Shown: in pieces, positions 37,077 to 48,943 of the stretch
Position numbering within the stretch: position 1 is the stretch's first letter
How the letters are laid out: each line of letters opens with the position of its first letter
NCBI RefSeq assembly: GCF_000006565.2
Contig: NC_031479.1
Span: 2,568,289-2,632,288, forward strand
Reading direction: 5' to 3'
DNA length: 64,000 nucleotides
DNA from: Toxoplasma gondii ME49
Lineage: Eukaryota > Apicomplexa > Conoidasida > Eucoccidiorida > Sarcocystidae
Notes under the pieces: model-generated
Told to the model about the DNA's origin: nothing
The model's input: only the letters and a program-made list of their open reading frames with translations
Databases searched by the model: none
Program-made: the position numbers and the translations under genes

Positions 37077-40000
37077 TCATCTGCCTCTTACCAGAAGCTT
37101 CACAAGCAGCTCCCTTTGTCTCTCGTGAATCGTGTCTTTATGCTCCTGCGATCCCCTGTGGTGCCACTCGCTGAGACAAACAAACAGGAGACGAGTCCAT
37201 CCCCTCCGGCGAAGAGCTTCCGGTAGGTCGCCGACATCAAAGAAGATAAAGCGGGTCGTGAGCCGAAACGCATCTTCATCTTCGTTGAATTTCCGGGTCA
37301 GATACTCACTCAACGTCTCTGAGGGACGTCTGTCAGAAAACTGTACTGACCCCGTTCTCGCGTGTCTGTCCCGTCGTTCTGTGAGCGACGGCGGACACAG
37401 CACCAGACCGACTTTCGCCTCCTTTTCATGAGGCAACAGAGACAACGAACTCTCCGAAAAGGGTGGAGAAGAACACAACGATGGTTGGCAAGAAGAAGGC
37501 AATTGGAGAGAGATAGCAAGTGGAAGGCCGTCGGCCTCCGACGGCCACAGCGCGTGGGCTATCCCTAGCCTGAGGAGACAGAAGCGGACATGAGGCTATG
37601 GCAGACACATCCACATTCTGCTGCTGCCAGTGATCCAAGAGACACAGTGGGAAGCTGCAACAGCCGATTGTGTATCCCGTAGCGCAATATCCATGTCTGC
37701 ATTCCCCAGACACCTAGTCCTGGGGTAGCTGCTAAAGTAAATACAAAAATACATGGTCAAAAGCAGCTCATGAATTCCCTTTTTGTAGAAGCAAAGGGAC
37801 GAGGAACGAAACAAACATAGCACAGACATCGATGACGACGTGGCAGACTCCAACTGACGCGAGAGAAGGAGACTGTTTCTGGTTGGCGGCCCTTGGGGTA
37901 GGACGGGCCGTTACGTACTTCCCCAGCGTTCCGAAACTCAAATGAGAAGCACGCTGATCTTGACTTCTTCGTTTTGAGCAGAATCCTAGATCCCCCGACA
38001 CGCGTTTCCTTTGCCAAACAACCTAAACGCTTTCCTGCGACAGCTTGAACGACGAACTCAAGAGTGTGTCTTGTCGTCAAACGTTCTGGTGTCGCTTGTC
38101 TGAAATGCCCGCTTTCGCTAAGAAGGCTTTCCTGTCATTCTTGCCGGCATTTCAGCAACGTGTTCTTTTAACGTGGTGTCGACGAAGGAAACATTCCGAA
38201 CAGAACGCCGAGGACTTACTCTTCCAGTTTTGAGCTCACGTCGAGAGCCGAGGCCTCACAGGACCGTTTGAACGGCAGAAAGAGCGTCTCAAGCTTCTGT
38301 CTCGACACAAGACGAACTTGGGACAGTGGATTGCTCCCCCGGTCACTCGCCAGACGCGAAACACGCCACCGGAGTGCCTCGTCACCCTCACGACGCAAGA
38401 TATCTGTCACCTGGACATGGCAAAAGCCAGACATAAAGAAACGCTTGCAGCAACCACGGGCACATGCGTGACAAGAGCAAACCCGAATTCGGGATGTATA
38501 TGTATATATATGTATACATATATATATATATATATATATATATGGGCGAAGCGCACTGCCGATACATTTGCCAGGTTCCACTGCTCGACGTTGCTCTTCT
38601 TGGGACAACCACACGCGCGAAGATTGGAGGCACTCGCCCGAAGAAAGGCATGCGCGTGGGCAAATGCGCATCGAGAGCACATGCACTCCACGACTATACA
38701 GATCAAGATACATCTGCTGGGTATGAAACACAAAATTATGTTCAGAGAGATGCACATGAATCACCATCTGATCTGCAGCAGAACATTCCCGTCGGAAAAC
38801 CGAGTGCGGGCTCGACACCATGACAGGCGTAGATCGAGTCTCACCTTAAAACACAAGTACCCACAGAATCACATCCATATATATATATATATATAAATAA
38901 CAGTATGCATATACATCTAAATAGAGAGTTTTCCATCTCTGGCCGTTTTTTTCGAGAGAAAAGCATACCGTCCAGGCGGTGAGAGTAGCGAGGGAATCGA
39001 CGAGAACCAGGGGACTACCGAGATTTGTCATGTATTCAAGCAGACTGTCAAAAGCAGATGGATGATGCACGTGGAAGCCGAGAAGCGTAAAGCATCCTAA
39101 GGCATCGAGGAGAACGCCGTGGGGGAGCATGTTTAAAATGGTCTCTCCTTCAGGCTGTCGAGGTCGCTTGTCCATGAGGACTTGAAGAACCTGAAATAGG
39201 ATCTCCAATAGCCACAATAAGCCGGAGATGATGATTCTGGATCACAGAAAAGAACCAGCATCACGCCTGGAAACAGACAACACGCGCCTGAGCCTGCAGC
39301 GCAGAGAAGCGCTCCCGTTCGCTGTGCCTTTAGACCCTCGCCTGATCCCTTCCTGGAGCCATTCGTCTGTCGCTTCATTCAACGCTCTCTTGAAAGATGC
39401 CTGCATACAGTTTCTTCTGTCTGTCGTTGCTGTTGTCTTTCCACGTCCTCTCAAAACGTCCCCGCGTGATTCTTTGCATCGGATCCCTTACGAGTACGAT
39501 TAAGGCAGGATGTGCATGGCCAGATAACCGGCTCGTGTTGGCAATGAGGAGAATGCCTGCGCGAACCCAGCGCAAGAGCCAGGAGTGGCGGATGCGGTCT
39601 GCAGTGACTTTGTCGACAGATGCGAGGAGACCGAGAGAAGGCGAAAGCCAGCCTCGCTGCTCACAGAAAAACAGCGACGGCGGGAGGGCGTCTGCAGCCA
39701 AGAGAGGCGCCTTGGAGTGCCACCGGATGTGACCGACAGCGGAGGAAAGGGACGACGGAGACGCGCTTTCGACGAGCATTTCCGTGAAGTCCGGATGCGA
39801 GTGCTCCACATAAAAAGCAGAAAGCAGGCGCCATGCCTCTGCCAGGACAACGCAGAGGAAAACGAATCCAAGAGACTGAGGGGATCCGGGACTTAAAGGC
39901 ATGCGTGCACCTAACCATGTAAGACGGTACAAAGTGTCTGTTTGTTTAGCTTTTTGGAGTAGCAAGACATCGTGGTGAGACTGAGACACAACGAGTGTGA

Positions 40001-43000
40001 CATACAATGGCTATTTGTAGGAAGGCTACGGGATCCGGCTTCCAGACTTCCTTGTCAGTTGACCGGCTCTCAGACAAACCTCCAGAACGACCGAAGGCAT
40101 ACTTCGGAGCACGCATGCATGCATCTGCTTTCCTCGCTTGATTTGCTGGCCTTTGGTCGCATCGCCTTTACACGGAAGAAACTACAGCAAAGAACTGAAT
40201 GAGCAGAATCCTTTCCGGGCGATCACGTACCCGGGTCTGCCCATGAACAAGACAAAAACGCAGTCGCGACATTGATGATGGTCTGCAACTCGATTTGCTG
40301 TCCGTAGACCGCATAAGGCTCGCAGGTCCTTCCGGTGGTTGTTGTCCGGCGGTCTTTCGCGTCTGTTTCGTCGTCACATTCGCTATGGCTTTCCCCGTCT
40401 CCTCTGGCCTGTGCGTCGCTGTTCGCTCGTCGCAAAACGGTCAAATGCAGACGGGCAGCAGAGCGAAAAAAGCGGAACTTGATGTTTTCTGGAATGTCTT
40501 CCATCTTCGCCGCGACGTACAAGACCTGAGACAGAAGAAGTTGGTTACCGCTCTCCAGAAGGGACGGACGCAGGTCAGCCTGCGAGACAAACAAGCGGCA
40601 AAAGACAAAGCTACCGAAACGAGGACGCGTGACTCGACCGCACACCGCGTTCGCGTAGGGCAGAAGAACCGGGCGCAGAGAGACATGACTCCCCGCAGAG
40701 AGAAAGCAGAGAGCAAGTCAGAAAAGCTCGCTCCGGCCTGAGATGGGACCAGACGACACACGCCCCTCAGGGAAGACACAAAACAATAAAAACACAGACT
40801 AAGTAAATGCGTGCAGGCCGATGTACTCAGTCGATAAAAGGACTAGATGTCTCTGTATACACAGAGATGGTAAAGCACATGCCGCGTCACACCTCCTCCA
40901 GTTCTTTGCCTGGATCAGTAATAAAAACGCGTTTTGACAGGCAGATCGGCTCTTGTAGTTGTGCTCGAAATCGAGCTGCATATGTCGCCGAAACGTCAAG
41001 CATCATCTGAAAGAAATCTGTGCAACGTGATTCGATCACTTCCACATTCATTTCAATCCACGCGTTCATCTACATCTAGCGAGATAAGAATCCGTACAGG
41101 TCACGCGACCAAGCTATTCCAGTATCCTACAGAGTGCTTCGCTCGTGTAACACAAAGACGAAGTCGTCGATTTCACCAGTGCATGCAGAGCCATTTTGTC
41201 GCCGAAACACCAAAGCAGACACTCGCGAGAAGCCGCGACGATCTCCGACCTCGAGTTGACGCAAGAAGGGCAACATTTCATCCGCGTCTTTAGCGACGCT
41301 GTGAAGGAAGGCGACATGGAGGACGCGTAGGAGCTGGGGCGTCGTCATCTTGTCTGGATCCTGCATGCAAGGACATTTTCCAGACAGAACAGAAGTGTGT
41401 CTACTATCTGAGAATCGCTATCTGGAGAGAGACAAGAAGCACAGTTCAGGACGCATTGCGGCAGATAGAGAGCACTTGCAGGAATTAAAACGACCCTGCT
41501 CTAGGCCGAAACAATCATCCCTCCACTGACTGCAGTTCGACACGGCACGCAGCTAGGAGTTCTCACTGGAGAACCTGCAATTTACGCTGCGGACGAGAAC
41601 AAGGAACAGCTTCGTTGTCTGATCTTTGCTCAAGCAGCAATCGCGCACAAAACAGCGTCTGCTGCCATGGTGCTTTTACAGTGTATAACGAGGCACCGAA
41701 TACAAGGCGACCACCTAGATATAGAGATAAATCGACTGAAAAACGAAGCAATAATTGCCGGCGCGACAAGGATACACGCGTTCTCAATTCTCTGTACAGA
41801 CGCCGTCTGTCTTTGAACGAAGCGACCCAACTACAGATCGAGTGCGGCGCGTTAATGCCAGACATGGGCATAAGCATCCAAACACCAACTCAAAGATGTT
41901 GACAGCAATAGAGCAGTATGTATGTAGGCATATATATATATATATATGCATACATGTATATGTGGAAGTAAAGGAAGCGGATGATCCATGGTGAAATAGG
42001 AATATATATATAAACATTCACGTATAGATGTGTACGGATGTGGGTTTAAACGAAGAAACATCTGAATCACTTGAAAGCTCTTTTCAGGAAACGAAATCAT
42101 CAGGCAAAAGAACAAAACCGCGTTGGAGATTTCAAACTGCAGGAGCATTTTCGCCTACTTGAGATTTGATTGCGTTCCAGCATATCCGCCGAAGCGAAGC
42201 TGTGAGATGTCGCTGGTGAGGGAACGAGTGTATGTACGTCCCAGGCAGGCCTTCTGTCATGACGCTGAGAATCTGAACGGCGACGAGAAAACGGAACGAA
42301 ACTCCAAAGCGCGATGCAGGCAGGACAGCAGCGGCAAGCGCGACAACGACAGAGAGGAAACATTACACAAAGGGACGCGATGCATGCAGCTCAAACAACA
42401 AAAATCACACAGACAGCCAGAGAGCATGCCAGATTTTTGATATTACACTGTCAAAGCTATTTCGAATTCTCTCGCGTCACATGGCGCTCAGAAATAAGAG
42501 TATTCCTAAAAGTGGAGGGCAAAGCACAAGACAGTTCCGACGCGGGGTGTCGCATGAAAAGCCGAGCCCCCCAGGAGCTGTATCAGACGTCTCCTTCTTT
42601 TGCAACAAGGAAACCACCAAAAACGCACACCGCGCCCGCTGCGGAGACGAAATCCCTGGCGTTGGCTTCTTCCTTTGTGTGAATATCGGACTCGAGTTCT
42701 GAGGCGCGTACGCGAGATGGAAACAGCTGCGATATGCGCTTCACGACAGAAAGACAAAAAATGCGAAACGCCCAAGGTCCTGGTGCACAGACGAAACGCA
42801 ACGCGAGCCTACATCATCCAACTCTCTGGCCGATGGCCTCAGCCTCTGCATGCGCGTTTTCAGCTGGGATAAAACTTCTTCGTGGAGACCAAGCACATGC
42901 CGGTAGCGCTCCTCTTGGCGCCGCACGCGACTCGCTTCGCTTCCTAGCAGCCTCCAGTCGTTCCAGATCTTTTTCCGTCTCCCGCTGATCTCGTTTGCTT

Positions 43001-44913
43001 CTGGTCCGACGCTCCAGGGAGAAGGAGAAGACCCAAGAGAAGGAGACACTCCCCTTACTGTGTCAGCCTTTCCAGGAGACAGCGTCAGACCCCCTGGCAC
43101 CTCGTCTACGCTGGCTCCTCGAGCTGCTCTTCCTTCCTCCCCTTCTCTCCGTATAGCACTATCTTCAAGTTCAGTCAGACTTTTACAGTCAAGACCTCCT
43201 TCATCTCTATGAGTTTCCGCTTGGTGTTGTCCATATTCGAGACCCCCCTTGTCACTGATATCGGCGATTTCTCTGTCTCTCTTTGAATTGCCATTTTCAT
43301 CTCGCTGGCCCTCAGACTCCGCTGCGCGGCTTTTCAGCAACACCCCAAGCGTCTCCGAGGGGACGGCCTGCAAACCTCGGTGAAGGTCTTTCATCGATTG
43401 CTGCTCCTTTGCTCGCATGAATCTGCGCAGCGCGGCTTCCCAGGAGGCGAGAAGCGACGTCGGAATCTTGCTCAGGTGCTTCTGCACAAAGCCTCCAATA
43501 TTCTGAAAGAAAGACCATGCAGAGCTCATGTTAGTTGACGCTGCTACACAAGTCCATGGCCGAGTGCATGCAGTGGAGCGGCTTCTCCAAAACTGCAAGC
43601 TACTGTCATAGAAGGAATGTGGGCACAAAAAGGTGATAGGTGTACAATAAACACACAGGTATATATATGGAAATGCTAAGAAGTTCTACCTGAGAGGGCG
43701 CTTCAGAGACGTGACAATTGCTTAAATGGATTGGAAACAAAAGTACCAATCTCGCTATCTAATCTTCTGTACATAGGCACCTGTACAACGATGCATATAT
43801 ATATATATATATATATATACATACCTATACCTATGTATACATCTGTCATTATACCAATATTTCCCTGCAGCTCCATATATACCTATTTCTATCTATCCAT
43901 GTATAAATAAATATATATATATATAAATGTAACACGGGACTGAAATAGGGGTGTGCATGGCTCTGCATGCCTCTAGAGTTTTCGTTTGTGTCTCCATTTA
44001 ACAACCGCTTTCTTCGAGGGGCTGCCGCATGCATGTGTGGAGTCTCACATGCAGCATCTGTTCGGCCAAGGCAACATCTGCATCTGAGGCCTTGCTGAGA
44101 GCGACGAATGCCTTGAGAGCGACGAGCCATGATGCACCATCTCTCCCTGCATGTTGAAAGCGAGTGAAATTGGTTCCTGCATGCGCCTGAGGTGCGCCCG
44201 TCCCCGCAACGTTGTCACCTTCTCGCCATACAAAATCTTCCTCCAGCAAGAACTCAGGGAGATGTTCACGTAGTTGAAGCACTGGAGCTTCGTAGTCCAC
44301 CAACGCGAGGAGACCGTCGAGAGTCCAGCTGTGAAACAACCAGAGAAAAAACCACTCGAAAAATCACAAAAAACACATCAGACCAGGGGTCACGAGTCCA
44401 TGCATTGCGATACAAAGATAACAAATGGATAAATATAATATATATAAATATATATATTTACATGTATATTACTTCGCATATGCATGCATATACATTCCCA
44501 TATATTTACGTGGATATGGAGTTGTAAAAATGGATAGACGAAGGTTGCTGTGTATCGACTAGACAGAGCGAAATGTAGAGGTTAGACGCACTTAGCGTTT
44601 GTATGTCTACTTGGACAAGAAGTTGGATAAAATCGAGACGCGTTAAATGAATGGCTTTGTCGAACGATTTGCTGGTGACAGGCCAGACACTTCGAAAGCC
44701 AGCTCCAAAGAAGAAACGATCGGAGCTGCGAAAAGGTAGAAAACGATTTCTCAGCATCAATACGGTTCTTGGCTTCACAAAAATATTATGATTCTTTCTA
44801 GTGGCTGCGCAGTTCCCTCGGTATCCAGATGCATAGATATATATAACAGTAATATATACACGCTATAAACACAGCTGCATGCAACAACCCGCCTTCATGT
44901 TTATATGTTCGCT

Positions 44914-44945
<32 letters not shown>

Positions 44946-45757
44946 GTATATAATCATGATCTGTAAGAAGCTGCGATACACACGTAACACTGGCGTATGT
45001 ATATTCCTGTCAGACCTGAGCGAAGTGCTTGGAGAAAGTCGAGAAAGATTTTCGGGGGCAAGCAAAACCTCGAGAGCTTCAACACAAGAGACGCGGCAGC
45101 GCGCTGCGTAGTGGCACATTGCCGCGCATGTGCAAAGCTCAGCCTGAAAAAAAGGCGCAGAACAATGAGAGAAGGCAAGCGGGGCAGAGAGATTGGAAAT
45201 GCGGTTTTACGCGAAGAGGAAAAGAGAAGAAGTCCAGGACAAGCAGCAGGGGCTGCAGCCGGCGCGTGAGGACTTCAAGCGAAGCACGGAGAAGCCAACA
45301 GCGGAGTAGCGACAAGCAGTGCGTCCTGAACTGAACGCAGAAGGCAAACTGTGGTAAAACGGAGAGAGAGAAGGCGCATGGCAGAACCAGGAATTCGAGG
45401 AGGCAAAAGCCGAAACGAGGTTGGGTTTAGGGCAGACGCGAAGGGACGACTCTTCAGAGGGCGTTCCCTAGCATTAGGTCAGACAGACTCATGCATTCAA
45501 TAACATCCTGGCAAGCGTTTTTTTCGTTGCTGGGGTTACGTTCTTCTGCATCGCGACTCAGGTTTACAGGGTGCGCATTTCTAATCAGACGTGATAATTA
45601 AAATTCAGGAACGAAACATGGAACCGGAAACGCTGTCGAAACCATCCGCAGGCCAGTCAAGTACCATTCCCTCCAGTTTTTGCTTTGTTTTAGTGAACAC
45701 TATTTCCATCTTACATGTCACTTCGAGATCACTCCGAATCCATGCCCATCTATGTAA

Positions 45758-45797
<40 letters not shown>

Positions 45798-48700
45798 TTT
45801 AGTTATATGCATACATATATATATATATAAAGATATATACGTAGAAATATATATATATATATATATTTATATGAGTCTGTATCTGATTTGTCAACACAGG
45901 TGTTTTCCTACCCTAAAAATGGGAGAAGCAAAACCGATGATACATCCGAAGGCCGAGGAGCTGGTAGCTAGGCCTTTCTCACCAGCGCATGTGACATGTA
46001 TCCCAGTAGCTGCTCAACAGCACATATATGAGGATAATAATGTGTCGATCCACGCATGTATAAGCATCTCTACACAAACCTCTACTGTTATTTTTGATAC
46101 TTTACGGAAGGGGATCGAAACTCGAAGAGATTGGCGACTGTCCGTCGTCCAGATGGTTTGGTTTCCTACCTGGGAAAGACGAACGCGGTTTTCGAGTTCC
46201 TTCCTGTCCATGAGAAACCGGAATGAAAGGAGGAAGGCAAGGCGAAAATGTTCTGGCAGCTGAAGCTTCGCCAGACTCGACAGAGACGTGAGCAACAGTC
46301 TGTCTTTCTCTTCTTCGGTCTCGTGAGAAGTCGTTCCAAGGGGCCGCAGACTCGGGAACGACGTTGAAGCGACAGAGGGCGGAAAGAGGACCCGAGAGAA
46401 CTCGAAGAGAGTTTTCGCAAGGAAGTCGGAGAAGCACGGTCTATGGAAGTCGAAAGAAAGTGAACTGTCCGCCAAGCTCCCTGCAGAGAGGCAATTAAAG
46501 AAAAGACGGCGAAAAAGGCGAAAAACGTGAAGACGCAAAGTCGGTCAAGGCGCGCAGCGTGAAGCAGGAGAGTCAAAGGAGTTCGATCTATCGCAAGAGG
46601 CCTCATCTCAAAAAACATGGAGCAGAATATCAAGTGCTTGACCTGGAGGTTTGTTACGCGCCACACAGCTGTGTATACAACTTTCATGTTGGAGACTCAC
46701 ACGAGCGTTGGAGGACACTGTTTTACGCAATAGTTCACACCTGGAATTTCCTCTGGGGTCGCTCTCGATCCCATGCTAGTGACCCGCGATGGAGAAACAC
46801 AGACTCAGGAAACGAATGTTCTTTTGTTTCAAAGAGGACGGTGACGCTTCGAGACTAGCCCCGATGTGGAATGAGGTTTGAGGTATTGAACATAGTGAGA
46901 GCCGAGAACGGCAGGAGATGTCTTTCGCTCGCAACCTGAAACAGACGAAGGCTTACGCAGGATCTGCAGCCGAATAGACAATGGAAGACATGCATCTTCG
47001 TTGCTTTCTGCCAACACACTCGAAAACATCGCATTACTTCGCGCCACTCCGGCTTCCGTCAACCCCAGAGAGACCGGTCCCTGGGTGGAGACCGCCAAGG
47101 GCACTCGCTCTGCATTTCTTCTTTCCTCCTCCCGCCTGCCTTCTGCCCACGTCGAGGATGTGCGCTCCTCGCCCAGCGAATCGCCAGACGCGCGATAGCC
47201 GGTGCCGGCAGCTTCGGCTGCACCTCTTCTGTCAAACTCATTGACGAGGAGAATTAGAAGTCGAACGAAAGGGAGAAAAGAGGGAGACAGCGGCTGGAGA
47301 CTTCGCGTGCGTGTTTCTATCTCCTTCTTGAGAAGGTCAAGTTCTCTGCTTCTCTCGCTGAGCCTGTCATCTCCACAGGCACTACTCTGTGCGCTGTCTT
47401 CCCCTTTCTCCGCGCCTAGTGAACGCTCCTCCTTTTCGCTGTAAGGAACGATGGGGGCTTCACTGGGAGAGCCGCCTACGTGGTCAAGAACACCCGCGTC
47501 GGCAAAGGGGAGTTCTGGCATGTTTCCTCGACGCCCTTTTCGAGTGCCCAGAGTCCTGCCGCTTCGCGGAGTCTCCTTCTCGACATGCGGCAGTGAATCT
47601 AGCTTCGGAAGCGCTCCTTGCTTTTCGCGTCCCTCCCCGACTCCACAAGTGTCTCCATCGGTCTCGAGGACAGAGCCGATGGGCGAGAGACGGGGTCCGA
47701 GGGTCAGAAGCTCCGAGAGCGAAGGTGGGGGGGGGAGGAGAGAGGACAACACACACGAAGTAGAGGGAGGAGACGAAGACGGAGGGCGTGACCTCAACGC
47801 CTGAAGAGGCTTTTTCTTCTCTCTCGGACTCAGAGCCTCCTCGCTCGCAGCGAGAGAAGAATCCGAGGAACACACAGGAGAAAGGAGACACGAAGGCAAC
47901 ATTGGGCGACGCCCAGAACCAGAAGGCGACCGGACAGCAGGAGCGGCTGATTCAGAAGGAGACTCCGATGCCAGGGAAGATGAGAGGAAAGGAGAGACAG
48001 GAGAGTGAGGAGACGGGTGAGGTGACGGAGAGTGAGGACGTCGAGACGGGTGAGGTGCCGGAGAGTGAGGAGGTCGAGACAGGAAAAGGGAGGAATCCCA
48101 GGGTGGAGACGAAGGTGAAGATGCCTCAGAAGAGGACGAGAGACACGGAGAAAGCAGGGGTGAGGGTGAGGCAGTAGAAGGCAACAAAGAGGAAGGCGAG
48201 GAAAACAGAGGCGACGAATCCGAGGGAGCTGTCGACTCTGAACAGGGCCTCTCAATCACTTTTCGGGTGTCACGGTGAGCCGTGTCTCCTCGCCCTGTTT
48301 GTGTCTCCTGCTGTGTTTCTTTTTCAGGCCTTGTGGGCAGCCACAATTCTCCTGGTTTTCGCCTCACGCGCAGCCTGCTTTTGTTCACTTCGCCTGTGTA
48401 CCTCGTCTTCGTCGCCCCCTCACCTCCAACCTCAGTTTCCTGTTCCCCGCACTCTTCCTGAACTTCCAGAAAGAACAGAACATCCGAAGGCGACAGACTA
48501 GCCGCACCCTGCCTCCCGCCGGTTGCCTCCGTCGGGTTTCCTTCGCGCTCTGACTCTTTCAGTGCAGGGCAATCGATTGGTACCTGCAACTTCGCAGAGT
48601 TTCCCAGTTTCCTTTGGATGGCTTCGGAAGAGGAAAGAGAGTCATCACAGTTTGTCGAGGAAGACACAGACTCGCTGCGGTGTGCGTGGAAGTGTCTAAG

Positions 48701-48943
48701 AACTCGGCTTCGTGCTCCCTGTTCTCCCACCCGCTGGCAGCTTTCTGTTGCCCTTGTTGAGGACCTACTTCTTTCTAGCGGGGCCCAGCCCGTCGCAGGG
48801 TAAGAAGACTGAGACGCGAGAGACAACGGACGCCTTGAGCCTGGAGAAGGCAGCGCCCAACGTGTGCGCGGGAGACAGTGGAAATCCATGAGGCCCCTCA
48901 GATTGCATTTTGTAGGGAAGATGAGAAAGACTGGAGACGGCAT
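37077..48943 (-). CDS. Large helical-repeat protein with degenerate RAP-like C-terminus, probable organellar RNA-binding factor
   Basis: Complement exons, 5' to 3': 48943-46957, 46480-46170, 45143-45016, 44725-44510, 44328-44049, 43502-42813, 42272-42159, 41360-41250, 41006-40893, 40579-40231, 40079-40006, 39875-39492, 39190-38969, 38410-38220, 37329-37077. They total 5,424 nt, giving 1,807 residues in consistent phase. The start of exon 40079-40006 and the donor at 44510 are the least certain. The ATG at 48943 has G at -3. The N-terminus is Arg/Ser-rich with few acidic residues, like a mitochondrial presequence; a ~550-residue Ser/Pro/Glu-rich stretch follows. The remainder is Leu-rich helical segments (LLLTSLSSLAKLQLPEHF, TPQLLRVLHVAFLHSVAKDA, QLLLSQVLYVAAKMEDIPEN) with the spacing of FASTK/HPR-type repeats. 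The last exon has LPEALRRRGWTRLLFVCLSEW followed by a basic helix, resembling the end of a RAP domain, but the usual DGP box is not seen. Family role (inferred): processing or assembly of mitochondrial or plastid rRNA/mRNA. Confidence 0.72.
38511..38545. repeat. (TA)n microsatellite in RAP-like gene intron
   Basis: About 34 bases of TA in the 38411-38968 intron, with a second tract at about 38875-38895 in the same intron. Confidence 0.9.
43795..43927. repeat. Two (TA)n tracts in RAP-like gene intron
   Basis: Tracts at about 43795-43821 and 43907-43927 in the 44048-43503 intron. Confidence 0.88.
44428..44460. repeat. TA-rich tract next to a predicted splice donor
   Basis: TATA-rich sequence within 50-80 bases downstream (minus strand) of the uncertain donor at 44510/44509. 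Confidence 0.8.
44916..44950. repeat. (TA)n microsatellite in RAP-like gene intron
   Basis: About 34 bases of TA in the 45015-44726 intron, about 70 bases after the donor on the minus strand. Confidence 0.9.
45760..45872. repeat. (TA)n block in RAP-like gene intron
   Basis: More than 100 bases of TA repeats with short interruptions in the 46169-45144 intron. Confidence 0.9.

Noticed and set aside
41563..41877. Minus-strand ORF inside a RAP-like gene intron
   Set aside because: No phase-compatible splice pair brings it in. The flanking exons join directly in phase 0.
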